Assembly: GCA_018136815.1 (NCBI GenBank)
Contig: CM030934.1
Span: 2,681,070 to 2,745,069 of the forward strand
Source of the DNA: Isochrysis galbana
Taxonomy: Eukaryota; Haptophyta; Isochrysidales; Isochrysidaceae
DNA: 64,000 bases
Direction of reading: 5' to 3'
Positions within the stretch are counted from its first letter, which is position 1. Each line of letters begins with the position of its first letter. The notes under the pieces are model-generated. The model saw only the letters and a program-made list of their open reading frames with translations. It was not told the DNA's origin and ran no database searches. The translations under genes and the position numbers were made by a program. Below, one piece after another: positions 51,203 through 63,100 of this stretch.

Positions 51203-52279
51203 CCCAGATGCTCCGTCAGGCTGATCAGGTTCTGATATCAGGTTATCAGTTATCAGGCCTACTAGACCTGATAACCTGATATCAGGCTGATATTATGACT
51301 ACTAACTTTAGAATAAAATACAATTCACGTCAGTAAACGAGCCATCGACCCGAACCGCGAGCGATCGGCCATGGCTCTCAGTGACGATGGATGATGGGCT
51401 GCGAGGCTGGGTGGAGGCGAGGCTGGTGGCGGCGAGGCTCGTGGCGGCGAGGCTGGTGGAGGCGAGTTAGGTGGTAATGAGGTTGGTGGCGGCGAGGCTG
51501 GTGGTAACGACGCTGATGGTAACGAGGCTGGTGGTAACGAGGCTGGGGTGGCGGTGAGGCTGGTGGCGGCGAGGCTGGTTGCGGCGAGGCTGGTGGCTGC
51601 AAGGCTGGTGGCGGCGAGGCTGGTGGCGGCGAGGCTGGTGGCGGCGAGGCTGGTGGCGGCGAGGCTTGTGGAGGCGAGGCTAGTGGCTGCGAGGCTGGGT
51701 GGAGGCGAGGCTGGTCGCGGCGACGCTGGTTGCCAGGGGGGAGGGCAACTGGTGTTGAGGTGGGGGAGGTGGGGTGGCGCTGGGGCAGGCGCGAGCCCAG
51801 CGGCGAGGCTGGCAGTGAGGCGGCTGAGCCAGCGAGGCGGGCGGCTGCGAGGGGACGGCGGTGGGGCGAGCAGAGTTAGCAGGGGACGCGCTGGCGGCGG
51901 AGCGGACGGGAACGGCAGCGGCAGTGGCAGTGGCGGGCTGGGGGGGGGGGAAGGGGTGCGGGGCAGGTGCGCCTCCGGCGGAGCGGCAGAGGCGGGTGCG
52001 CGGGGGGGGGCGGCGGCGGGTTCCCGCGGGGGGAGGGGTGGGGGTTCGATGGGGGGGGCTCTCCCCTCCGCTTCCACATGAACCCCCTCTCCGCTTCTAG
52101 ACGTAGTCCATTTCCTCAAGCACTATGCCTGATCTTAGAATCGCTCATTAGAATATTATAATATTAGTGGTGGTCCACCTGATATCAGCCTCATATCAGG
52201 TTCTGATATCACCTGATATCACGTATCAGGTCGCTAAGACCTGATGACCTGAGACCTGACGGCTGACGGAGCATCTGGG
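51203..52279. mobile_element. hAT-like non-autonomous DNA transposon, about 1,077 bp
   Basis: The left end begins CCCAGATGCTCCGTCAG; the right end is its exact reverse complement (17/17). Both subterminal regions (about 51220-51300 and 52170-52260) contain several copies of the CTGATATCAGG palindrome in AT-rich sequence, unlike the GC-rich core. The flanking 8-mers CTTTACTC and TTGTACTC agree at 6 of 8 positions, consistent with an aged 8-bp target duplication as made by hAT transposases. The core is a minisatellite plus GC-rich filler. No transposase frame. Confidence 0.75.
51410..51725. repeat. 15-bp minisatellite (GGCGAGGCTGGTGGC)
   Basis: About 20 units of GGCGAGGCTGGTGGC and variants, mostly in 15-bp register. 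On the minus strand they would read Ser-Leu-Ala-Ala-Thr repeats, but the frame has no other coding character. It occupies the core of the hAT-like element. Confidence 0.85.
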
Positions 52280-52515
52280 TTGTACTCTGCTAATGCTTCA
52301 AACTAGCCACTGACAAATAGTAGTGTGGAAGCACAGCAGATGGACCCGCTACCGCTATACAAAGGTATAAATAGACTAGCATCGAGTGGATTGAAAGGAG
52401 GATTCGATCAGCATTGGTCTATGTCCACAGTGGAGATATCTTTTAAAATCTTTTAAAGTATATCTGTTGCTTCTATCTATATCTCTCCCTCGTCTCGACT
52501 TCCGCTTCGTGGGCA

Positions 52516-54177
52516 ATGGCGGGCGCCTCGGCCACCTTGCCCACTTCCACGCCGTCCTCCTCGTCCACGCCACTCCCAGAGCCACCGGACGCGGCGACCG
52601 AGTCGGACATCGGAGCTCGAAATCTGCGTCGGTCGGACGGCCTCGCCGCCGCACGCCTTCACGCGGGCGCACGCGTGGCCGGAGGCGCTGCGCTGCTGCT
52701 GCTTCTCTCCGTCGGTTACGTCTGGCGCAGCAGAAGGGAACGGGAGCGGGAGGGGCGGAGGACGCGGAAGGAGCCCCTGGAAAAACGCCATATGGCGCCG
52801 GCGGCATGTGAGGGCGGAGAGGTGGTTGGTGGGGAGAGGGGAGAGGGGAGGGCTCACGTGGTGCGGCGGAGGGCGGGCGCGGGAGGGCGGAGTGGCTCGG
52901 GCGAGGAGGCTTCTGAGAGCTGGAACGCATGGGAAGCGCGGCAGGTGCGCGGGGTCAACGAAGAAGATATGCAAGGCGTGTCGGGGATGGCGGTGAGTGC
53001 GCCCATTCACGTTCCACAGCCTCGCTGGCGGGGGCTGCCTGCGAAGCGGCACAACTCCACCGCTTTGGCCGTTCTTCAGTCCGGCGGCAGCCGCGTCTCC
53101 CCCGAGGTGCCGGCGCGCGGCGACGATGGGTTAGAGGAGGGAACGGGTCCATCTAAGCAGACTCATGGGTGGCGCGACCTCTTCCTGCCGGCCAACGAGA
53201 GTGCCACGACGCTACGGGCGCTAGCGCGTGGCGATGGCCGCTTGCTCGTGCTCTCCGTGGAGGGCGCGGACAAGCGGTCGCTCGAACTCTCGCGCCGGAT
53301 CTGGCCAACGCTCGAGCGCGCCTTACGAGAGAAGATCTCGCCAGATGGCGTGGTTGCTTTGAGGCTAGACATAAGCGACGACGAGGCGGCCTTTTGGCTG
53401 ACGGAGTTCCAGTGCTCTTGGGTGACACCTGTGGTCGCTATGGCTTGGGGAGAGAAAGCCACGATGCCCTTGCCTCGCTCGCTGCTTGCGAGTCCGCAGG
53501 CTCTACTTGACCGTCTAGACCATGGCCTGGAGCGCGCCGAGTCCAGTCCCTTCTGCCCTCGGCGCGCGGCGCGCATGCTTGGACGGCTGGAGGTAGCGCG
53601 TCAGATGGGCTTTCCGCGCCCCAGCTTCGAGCTGCCCATGCCGCCCTCCGATGAGCCGTTGCATATCCCACTAGGCGGCGGCATCGGGCCTTCCGCTGCA
53701 GACCTTCTCGCGTGGCAAGACGCCGAGTTCTATGCGGCGCTCGCTGCAGATCAGCAGGCCGAGGCGGAGGCGGAGGCGGCGCAAGCGGCAGAGGCGGAGG
53801 CGGCGGAGGCCGCCGCGCGAGCGGCTGAGGCGCGTGTGGCGCGCTCTGCCCGCAAAAAGGCCCAAGAGGCAAATCTCCCGCCCGAACCACCAGAGGGCGC
53901 GGGCGTCGCGCTTGTGGTGGTCAAACTTGCCGATGGACGCCGCATCAGCAGGCGCTTCGCCCTGGAGACACCGCTCAGGCAGGTGGAGCACTGGGTGGGC
54001 GGCGTCACAGTCGATGACGGAGAGGCCAGCTTCTTCCACCTGGCGACCAACTTCCCAAAGCGACTGTTCCGAGGAGACGATCTCGATTCGTTGACAGTGC
54101 AGAGCAGCGGCATCAACGGGCAAATGCTCCTCCAGCAGCTCGAAGAGCGAGACGACGACGAGGATGTCTTGGCATGA
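52516..54177 (+). CDS. UAS and UBX domain protein, FAF2/UBXD8-like (553 aa)
   Basis: Adaptor for the p97/Cdc48 segregase, probably at the ER membrane. A hydrophobic segment lies at about 53-70 (VAGGAALLLLLSVGYVW), followed at once by Arg/Glu-rich sequence, so the bulk is cytosolic. Residues 214-345 form a thioredoxin-like UAS domain (GWRDLFLPANES, LLVLSVEGADK, VVALRLDISDDEAAFWLTEF). Then comes QDAEFYAALAADQQAEAEAE, the QD.aY..sL..D signature that leads into the coiled coil of FAF1/FAF2 proteins (400-452), and a UBX domain at 463-545 (VVKLADGRRISRRF; p97-loop motif NFPKR). There is no N-terminal UBA domain. Residues 75-170 are low complexity, and an unrecognised intron there cannot be excluded, though the frame is continuous. 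Confidence 0.85.
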   Translation: MAGASATLPTSTPSSSSTPLPEPPDAATESDIGARNLRRSDGLAAARLHAGARVAGGAALLLLLSVGYVWRSRREREREGRRTRKEPLEKRHMAPAACEGGEVVGGERGEGRAHVVRRRAGAGGRSGSGEEASESWNAWEARQVRGVNEEDMQGVSGMAVSAPIHVPQPRWRGLPAKRHNSTALAVLQSGGSRVSPEVPARGDDGLEEGTGPSKQTHGWRDLFLPANESATTLRALARGDGRLLVLSVEGADKRSLELSRRIWPTLERALREKISPDGVVALRLDISDDEAAFWLTEFQCSWVTPVVAMAWGEKATMPLPRSLLASPQALLDRLDHGLERAESSPFCPRRAARMLGRLEVARQMGFPRPSFELPMPPSDEPLHIPLGGGIGPSAADLLAWQDAEFYAALAADQQAEAEAEAAQAAEAEAAEAAARAAEARVARSARKKAQEANLPPEPPEGAGVALVVVKLADGRRISRRFALETPLRQVEHWVGGVTVDDGEASFFHLATNFPKRLFRGDDLDSLTVQSSGINGQMLLQQLEERDDDEDVLA

Positions 54178-55199
54178 GTGAAGAGGTGGCGTGGGTGCAT
54201 TGTGGGTGCATTCTCATTGCTATGCATGTGCCACATCTCCCTACCCCCCTCGCCCCGAGCACGTTCGCCTCAGCTTCGGTAGAACATGGACACTGCCACA
54301 ATCTACTTTCATACTACTTTAATTTTAGGTAGGGGAGAGTCTAGTCTATGTTTCGTCCGTCCTTTTGTGTGCTGGCTGCACTACCCACTATCTTGTAGAA
54401 ACTGCAAAGCTGCTCATAATAAATATAGAAGAAGAAGCTACTCAATAACATTTGACATTTGCTGCGTGGCAGTGGCGCAATCGCACTGTTTGCCGTGACC
54501 GTAACTATGGATAGTGGCTACTGCTACGCTTGCCCATTTCTCTTGCTATTGCGGTCTGGGGACAGCAACCCTCTCGGATGTTAACACCGCGATAGCGACT
54601 GTCCCTCTGCGCTCCTCTGCTTTCTCTTAGACGGGGGGAGGGGGGAGGGGGGCTCCCCGGAGCGGCTCATCTCGTCCGGCGGCTCGCGCTCGAGCGTAGC
54701 GCGTAGCGCCGGCGTCAGGGTCAAGGGCGGCATGGCTCGAAACAAATTCTGAAAACTGAAGATTCGGGTTCGGGTTCGGGGCTCACATCTACAAAAACTT
54801 TAAATAAATCGGCAATATTTTCACCACGCGCGCGGCCTAGATCGTATACCTCGAAGTCACGTTCACTCTCCTTCACACTCCCTCTTCCTGCCTTGCGGCA
54901 CGTCCTTTCGTGCTCTGCTTAGGAGTCTGGGGTTTGAGGTTTCTGGGTGATGGGCGGCGTGTGGCAGGGCCCTCGGGCGCTACACCCACAAACCACAAAG
55001 GACATGGCACTAATCACTAATCACAAATTTAACGCCATCACCCTTCTCTTCCCTCAATTCCACCATCTCCCTTCCGCTGTCCCCCAATATTAGCATCTGC
55101 CTTGCTTATCTTGGTTTTTTTCGGGGGCCTCGGCCCGTGCCCGTGCGTGCACTACCTTCGGCCCAGTGGGCCTGGGTCTAGGCGCGGGGCGTGGTCGGG
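54178..55199. other. intergenic, no gene recognised
   Basis: Downstream of the UBX gene; includes AATAAATATAG-type AT-rich sequence near 54420 that could serve the gene's 3' end. A GGTTCGGGTTCGGGG run is at 54767. No coding frame is supported. Confidence 0.5.
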
Positions 55200-55343
55200 A
55201 GCAAGCAAGCCTGCTGTTTTCTTTCGGGATCGCCGTTGGCTCGTTCGTCATTTGTGCGGCCTGATCTCTATGTGAATATCACTCAGGGTGTGCGTCTAGA
55301 TTTGGGCGTACAATCGGAATGTGTCGCTTAGTAAGGTGGAGTG

Positions 55344-55443
55344 NNNNNNNNNNNNNNNNNNNNNNNNNNNNNNNNNNNNNNNNNNNNNNNNNNNNNNNNN
55401 NNNNNNNNNNNNNNNNNNNNNNNNNNNNNNNNNNNNNNNNNNN
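55344..55443. other. assembly gap (100 N)
   Basis: Exactly 100 N, inside the presumed 5' LTR/leader of the retroelement; the true length is unknown. Confidence 0.99.
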
Positions 55444-56233
55444 TTGAATCCCCGCGTTCGGCGTTTGGCGTTCGGCGTTCGGAAATTTCCTCTCACATTC
55501 CCTAGGTCCGCTACCCTTGGCTTGTAGGTCCTTGCTTCTTTCTTCTCGGTCAAGGTTTTGGCGAGCGAGTCGGTTGCTCTATCCGCTCGAGATTTGAGGT
55601 TTAATTTGCCATCTCCCCTTGGAGATCGGTGTAGGTTCGCTTCCTAGGTGAGGGAATCTTTCCCCTTGATGCAAGTTACATGCAAGCCTTGGCCCCTTTG
55701 GTGTTTCTTCCCCTTGGTTGCTACTCAGGGTTGTTCGTTAGAAGCGTCTAGAAGGTTCACGCTCAACGGCAAGATTTCCTCTGTCGTGAAGACATCTCGT
55801 TGCGATCTGTATCCAAAGTGATCGCCGTGGTCGCGCGACAGACGCTCCCCTTCGGACTCTCCGCTACGTGGGAAGTTACAACGGAGACACGCTCCGGCCG
55901 TCGCTGCGGAGTCTCTCTCTCTCTCGCTCTCTCTCTCCGTCTCTCGCGACGTGTTTGAGTTATCGGTGATTTGGGGTCGCGGTTGCTTGATAATTTGCTT
56001 GTTTGGGTGAATGATTCCGGTGTGTTCGTGAGTCGGTGTATCCTGTTGTTCTCAGCTCGTTGTCCGTCGTTGTTCGCTGCGTCGCTGCACTCAAGCAGCC
56101 TAGGCTCCCTCCCTGAGGGAAGAGTTCTTTGTAGGTCTAACAATCTCTTACAACCCATCACACTAGGGCCGCTAGGAGCGCCTCGCCGCCCCACAGCCTT
56201 CGTTCGCCGTTCGTTCCCCGTCCAGACACCCAA

Positions 56234-58600
56234 ATGGGGTTGCCCGACCCAGTCCAGAATTTCATTCACCCGACTCCCGGTGGGGAGGAGGGCCAAAGCG
56301 CCGCGCTAGCCGCCGGTGCTGCTCGCGACGGAGTGGCTCAGAGCCCTCCGGCTCCGCTCGACTCGACAAGCACGAAATCAAGCTCCGTCCTCGGCCGCAG
56401 AGGAGGAACCCCTCAGGGAACCTTCTCTGCCCGCTGCAGCTTTGTTCCCGTGGGGTCCGAGTGATCCCACGACCACTGAGGCTGCGCCAATGGCACCCAT
56501 CACTCCGGCTGCTATCTCCACGACTGGCTCCGATCAGCTCGTGGCGGATGGCGAGTTTGTCCGCTGCCTTCGGCACCCACCGGGTGCAATCACAGCGGGC
56601 CATGGTGGAGCATGACCCTCTCCCACATGAGGCCAACTTCAGTCCGCTGAGTTGGCCAATGAGGTGGAGGAGGCCCCTCCCTCTGATTCAGTTTGACCCC
56701 CTCCTCACCTTCGAGATGATGAGTCTGAGGTCGGTGAAGGGGAGGGATCAGCTTCCGAAGCCCCGCCTACCGGGACTATGCCCCGCCGTCATCAAAAGGG
56801 GTCCTTGATCAAGAGATCACCCCGATCGAGACGGCCGCGGCGCGTCAGGATGCGGAAATGGCAAGGCTTCAAGCGCAGACCAACACCCTAAAAGGGGCTG
56901 TGGAGCGCCTGCAGTCATCCCTTGCCGCGGCAGAGGCGAGGGAGGGGCTTCTCCGGGATCAAGTTGAAGCAGGGTTCAAAGCCCTGACTCAGCTACTCCA
57001 AGCCCGCCAAGAGCCCGCTTCAAGTCCGTCCATGGATCGGACCGAGGCGGCTGCGGATTCTGCTAGGCCGGTTCAGAGGGAACCACCCATGGGCGAGCCT
57101 CCTGCTCTAGACCCAAAGGGCCACGCCTCTCCGGCTTCTAGGGTTCCACGGTCGGCGTACCCGACCTCCAAATCGGAACCCCCGCCGCCAGGATCAGAGC
57201 CTTTACCGGGGCCGACCGCGATGTGCCGTTCCGCCACCCTCGCGACCCCTGCCTTGCGGTGGGGATGGATGAGCGAGAGGCAGTTGTAAGCGAGTGGAAA
57301 AATCTCCTCGCCCTGCCCTCACGCGATCTGGCCGCCTTTACCGCGACTCCGACGAGCATGAGCTCATCCACACCATTTTGAAGAGCAACCTCTCCCTGGC
57401 GGGCAACGTTTGGCATTGCCGAATTTTCATGGAGGAGGACCACTTGCTCAAATGGGTGCGTAGCCGCTTCTCAGCCGAGCAAACCCTTCACCATCAGGTC
57501 AGGATGGGCAAAGAGCTTTCGGAGCTCCGCTTCCCAAAGGCCCTCGCCTCCGATAACGTTCAAACCGCGGCGACAGCCTGGAATGAATTTCGGCTAACTC
57601 TCATCAAGCCGTTGGAGCGGGCACTAGCGCTCGGCTGCGATCATCGCGAAATATTTACCTCCCTCCTCGCGGCAGCCGGAGCCAATTCCAGCGGCAATTC
57701 CCGCATCTTCGCCTTCCTCCTCGATCTAGTGGAGGACCGCGCCCTCGCTCTCAATCCTGTCCTCGCTGCTGACGTCCTTCTTCGCAAATGCGACGGGACC
57801 TTCGCAAACGGGGCCGATGGTTTCGCGAAAGACTCGGCGTCGATGGAGTGGGACCGCATGAGGGAGCGCGAGGCCGGCGCTGATCTATGTGAGCTCAGCA
57901 AGAATTTGGTTCGCGCCTACATCCGCAAGCTTGGCGATTCCGCGGTTGACTCCACCAACGTGTGGGATCATCCAAACATGGCCCATGAGATCAACCAGAG
58001 GTTCGAAGAAATCATCCGGAACGATAAGGTTGATCCTCAGCGCGGCGTCGATAATGCTATTAAATTTGCGGAGGTGCTCGCGGAGACTCGTTTCCGCGTA
58101 GAGAACCACGAGCTAGGGCGGTCGGCGCTCTCGTGCGTCAACCTCTGCCAACGGTACCTCAGCCCTTACGAGCAGGCCCGGGTGAAGCGTCATCAATCCG
58201 GCCCTCGACGAAGCAAACCGTGGCTAGCGTACGCACTAAAGCCTCAGGCGAGTCAAAGAACGAGACTTCCTCGTCCCAGAAGACCGCTTCGACCACGGAC
58301 ATGGTCGCCGCCGTGCAGGCAGCCGTCCAAGCCACCGTGGCGGAAGCTCTTCGCGGACAGGGACACTCGCCTGCTTCGAAGCCTGATTATCGGGCTGCTG
58401 CACCGCCGGCAAGTTACCACTCCAACTCGCCGTTGCCGGCTATACTGACCGATCCACCGGGTCGAAAGGGAGGCTCGTCTCGGCCGCCCAGCCGTCGCTG
58501 CGATCCGCCGGCGAACGGCCAAGGGCTACCGCCCGATTTGGGCGTATCCCGGTGGACGCCCGAGCTTTGGAATCGGCCCGAGCCCGCTTCTGGGCCGTAG
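56234..58600 (+). mobile_element. gag region of the retroelement (broken)
   Basis: It begins about 56234 (MGLPDPVQNFIHPTPGGEEG). A coiled-coil segment is recognisable near 56860-57000 (ARLQAQTNTLKGAVERLQSS) and a helical, capsid-like segment at 57330-58200. No CCHC knuckle was recognised. The region is not a single open frame; it contains several breaks, so this copy is unlikely to make a full gag. Capsid assignment rests on position and helical character only. Confidence 0.55.
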
Positions 58601-60166
58601 CAGGCTATGCCAAGCACCCAAGGGTCTCGGCGGCGCTAGCGAAGTGCCGACCGGCCGATAATTCAATGGAAACTCCACGGACGGACGATATCAATAGGGG
58701 AATCACCGAATGGACGAACGAAAACGGCTGTGCTTCTGCGCTTTCCGACCTCAAGCTCCTCCTGGCACTCCATCCAGCGAAGCCTGGAAATATGGCACGG
58801 GAGACGGTGCTCACAACCCCGTCATCTGTCAGCCATATATCCGCTTTCTGTGTGAGGCTGGCTGCGGAGAGTGCGGATCGGACGAGCACATTCATAAGCT
58901 TCTTCGCTCGATGGTCCGGGTTAAGCCTCAGTAGGGGTCCGGCGGGGTCCCGTCCTTCAAACCCTGGCGGAGAACATCGCGGGCGGTGGGCCTGAACGCC
59001 ACCACCACCATCCCGATCCGATCCCTACGCCGCTTGGGGAGAAGAGCTGTCGACGCGGCGATTCTCCCCCTGTCTCTAGCTCTATTCAGTCCTCGACGGT
59101 GGGAGCCGCCTCGCCGGCTGAAGCCCCCGCCGAACGGCTATCTCGGAAGCCGGAGTCGACACTTGACCCGGGCTCCTGGAAACAGGTTTGCCCGGAGATA
59201 GTCGCGACCCGACTCTCCGAAATTCGTGTACGTCTACAAGTTCTTCTATTACTCCGCACGCTATTAGGATGTTAGGGGCCGATTCTCGCTCGCTGCCCCT
59301 CTTGGAATCTATTTCTACGGATACTATGCTGTCTTCGGTTTCTTCTAATTCTCCTAGGTCTTTCGACGCATCTTCATCCTGGATTCATCCCCCGACGGCC
59401 CTGCCCAAGGGGGTGGGCTAGGTGGATCCGACGCGTCTTCGGTCTCTTCGTTTCGTAAACAGTCAGTTGTAAAGCCCTCGAGGGCTGTCGATTCGGTATC
59501 ATCTTCTGCTCTAGGTTCTATGGATAGGTCCGACGTGGCCGCTGCCGCGTCCGAAAACGTTGTTGCTGCTTTACCTGTTTCTGCTCTTTCCCGGCGGGAC
59601 CCCACTGGAGACCTCTCTCCCAAGGGCCATAGCCGGAGCCGCTCTGCGGACGAATTGTCGTTGTCTACCGTAGGTTCTCGTGCAGTGGAGGCGGAGACTT
59701 GTGCCTCCTCCTCACCTCTCTCCCCGGTTCGTTATATTTCTCCGTCATCGTGTTCATTCTCTCGTCTCGAAGTTGCACCTGTTCTCGTTTCTGACCTGGT
59801 TCCCGACCCGGAAGGGTCGGCTTCCGGGGTCGATGAAGTTGAAGGTTCCAAGGGAGCTGCGGCTTTCCGCGCTCACGCCGTGGTCACCCCAGACTCGGGA
59901 GACGCAGGGGCCGTCGATTACGATCTCTCGTCGCGCCCCACACGGACGCCGGCGTCTCCTCTTTCTCTCGGCTCTCCGGAGGATCCCTGTTCCAGGGATC
60001 GCCCGCCGGAGCCAACCCCTTCAGGTCTAGCCCACCGAAACTTCAGGGCGACGACCCCCTCCCCCTGAATTCTACTGCCGAGGCCATCCACCGGATCGCC
60101 GTGGTTGGTTGTTCCTCGGCCGCCAAGTCTACTGAAGCTGCCCGCGCCCCTACGCGCGAGCTCCAA

Positions 60167-63100
60167 ATGTTAGCCGCCTCCCGTGCCCGGGCTAGCGGTT
60201 CCTCCGTCATCTTGCCCCGCCATCTCGCCGAAGCTGCTCTAGCCTTGCGGCGGCCGCACGCGAGCACTCATTCATCACCCTCTGCCGTACTGCCGACGCA
60301 TTTTGACGAGCTTTGCGCTGAGTTAGCGGCGATCCACGACGCCGTGACGTTCGACGCGGCCGAGGGGATTCCTCCACCCCGCGTTCTAGTCGTCGGTGAA
60401 GCTAGCGGGGTCGTGTCTTCGATGTTCCTACTCGCCGGAGCGCACGTCGCGACGTGCGATTTACGACCGTCGGAGATCGACTACATTCCCCACTTCTGCG
60501 GAGATGCTCTTCACATTCAAAACCTCGGTTGGGACCTCGTGGTTGCGCATCCGCCGTGCACGTATGTGTCGGCGGTGAGTTGCCAGTGGCTCGATCGGGA
60601 GCCGGGACGACGCCAGGCTCTCGAATCCGCCGCTAGAGTCTTCCTCGCCATGGCAAGCGCCGACGCGCCTTTCGTTGCCGTCGAAAATCCTCGAATGCAC
60701 GCGGAAGCCTCTGCCTTAGTCGGGGGGTTGCGACCGCGGCAGTTTGTGCAGCCGTGGCAGCACGGCACGGGCCATCAAAAAGCAACTGGCCTGTACCTGA
60801 CGGCTTCACTCCCGTCCTTGCAGCCTTCGAAGATTGTCGAGGGACGTCTATCCGCTATGGCGGATCTATCGCCGTCGCCCCACCGTGGCGCCCTTCGCAG
60901 CCGCACCTATGTGGGCATTGCCGGTGCAATGGCGGCCCAGTGGATGCCGGTCTTGCGCCGTTATGCGCGCGAAGCCAAGGCGTCGCGTTCGCTCGACTTC
61001 ACGGTGGACTGGGCAATTTCCCAAGCAGCTGCCAGCTTGAGAGAACGCCCTTCGCTTTGCTCGACCGGTTTCGAGCTGGCTGAGCCGAGGACGGCTCTGG
61101 CTCGTTTCATGGAGGGGAGAGGCGAAGCAGCTTCTAGCTCTCACCTCACGCCTCCCAGCGGTTCGCCAGTGTCTGATTCGGTTGTCGTGATCCCGGACGC
61201 AGGCCCCGTTGCCGATGCTTCTCGCCTGCTTCATCAGGAGGACTCGGAAACAAACGTATCGCAAGACGAGGCCGAGGCGGAAGGAGACCGCTTCCTGCCG
61301 TGGGAGTGGCCCATAGAGGACCGCTCTACAACGCCAGGCCCTCCAAACACGGTGAAGAAGCGCCGCAGCAAGTGGCAGGTCTTCGACCGTGATGTAATTT
61401 CGGGGGTCCATCGGTGGCAGGATGTCACGCCTTCCATCGCCCAAGAAATCGCTGAGCAAGCGGCAGCTGCGGAGCCGTCGGAACCTCCCATCTTGTCTCG
61501 ACTGGGCTCTCAAGGCATCAATGCACTATCTCCGAGCGCCTCCTTCACGGCTGGCGACGAGGGAGTGGCCGAACTGACCAATTCGTTCGTAGCCGAAAGG
61601 CCACTCGAAACCTGGGATGTCGGGCCCGACTCGGGAGAAGATGACACGCCCGAGATGCCAGAACACCGGAGCATGCAGACCCTCGAGACCAAGCCCTCCG
61701 ACGCCGCCGAAGGAGAGGATACTCCACGGGCACTGTATTGCGATGGGGCTACCGCTAGGGGCCTCAGTGCGGCCGGATTTTCCGAGTTGTCGAAGCTTCC
61801 GAAGACAGACTTGCAGAAGTCCCTGGAGAAGGAATGGTCACGCCAAATGGATCAACCTCGGCATCCGACGGACCGTCGAGGGCTAGGCTATGATGGCGTG
61901 CCTAACCCCTCTAGTTCAGCAAAGGCATCCCCACGCTCCTCGATACCATTCGTGCCGCAGACGGTGGCCGCCGCTATCGAGCGAGTGCCCCACGTCGATG
62001 AATCTTCTCCGTCCAGGCTAGCCTCCAATCCAACCACCCTGTCACCCGGAGCCGGAACCTCACTTCCGGTGGAATCTATCGCGGACACTCCGCCGCCGCT
62101 CTACCCTCGTCACTGCCTCTATGTCCGCGATCTCGTGGTCTGCCGTGCCGATGGCGACCGCGCAGCTCAAGGGTTCGTTCTCCCGGACGTTGCCCTCACG
62201 GTGAACAGCACCCTGGCTGACACTGGAGCGGGCCCGTCAGTAATCACCACTGCTCTTCTCGATCGACTACCTGAAGACGCTTGCGTCGAACGCGTATCGG
62301 ACGCTACCGTCCCCAACCTACATGGGCCGGACGGCCTTCCTCTCATCACTAGGGGCCGGGCTAGCCTCGTCTTCTCCTTGTCCGGTCGCCTCTTCCGTCA
62401 TTCGTTCGCGGTCATCGAAGGAAACGCGATGCTTCTGCTCGGGAACGATTTTTTGGCCGCCCACTCCGCTACCATTTCTCTCGACGCCGCGAGCTCGGAA
62501 GGAAGCCTCCGCCTCCGTCCGGCCTCTGGCGATTCAGAAGACTCTTCAAGAGTCCTTTCCGAATGTGTAGTCAGAGTTTCCACGGCGCCGCCCCCAGTCG
62601 CGGACGCCGGCTTCGTCGGAGCTATCTCGATGTCACCCGGTCAGCCGCTGACTGTCGACTTTCTGGAGAGGTCGACGGCAACACGAGAGATCCCGGCTGG
62701 ATCGGAGGGTGAGGCTGCTGCTGATGCTAGGCAGCCACTCTATACACCTCTCTTTGAGTCTGCCGACGAGTTTGCGGCCAAAGCTCCGGCGTCTACCTCG
62801 TCCGAATATCTTCTCTACACGGAGCAAGCGGTGACGATTCCTGCCTTCCACCGCGCAACCATCTGGGTCAGGGTTCCGCTAGCTCTCCGAGATCATTCGG
62901 ACTGCGCGATGCTGGTCGACCGCCTACCAAATCGCGAGGCTCTCGATTCGTCCCCTCTCGTAATGCCCACGGTGGTCACGCCCACGGACGATCACCGCAT
63001 CGCGGTGACGATCGTCCACACCGGAGTCGATGCGCTGACCCTGCCGTCTCTGCATCCGATAGCTTCGCTCCAGGTGCGTTTCAAGTTGCACCGGGGCTGG

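Noticed and set aside
51325-52119. 264-codon minus-strand frame with Ser-Leu-Ala-Ala-Thr repeats
   Set aside because: Explained by the 15-bp minisatellite inside the hAT-like element; its length is a multiple of three by chance.
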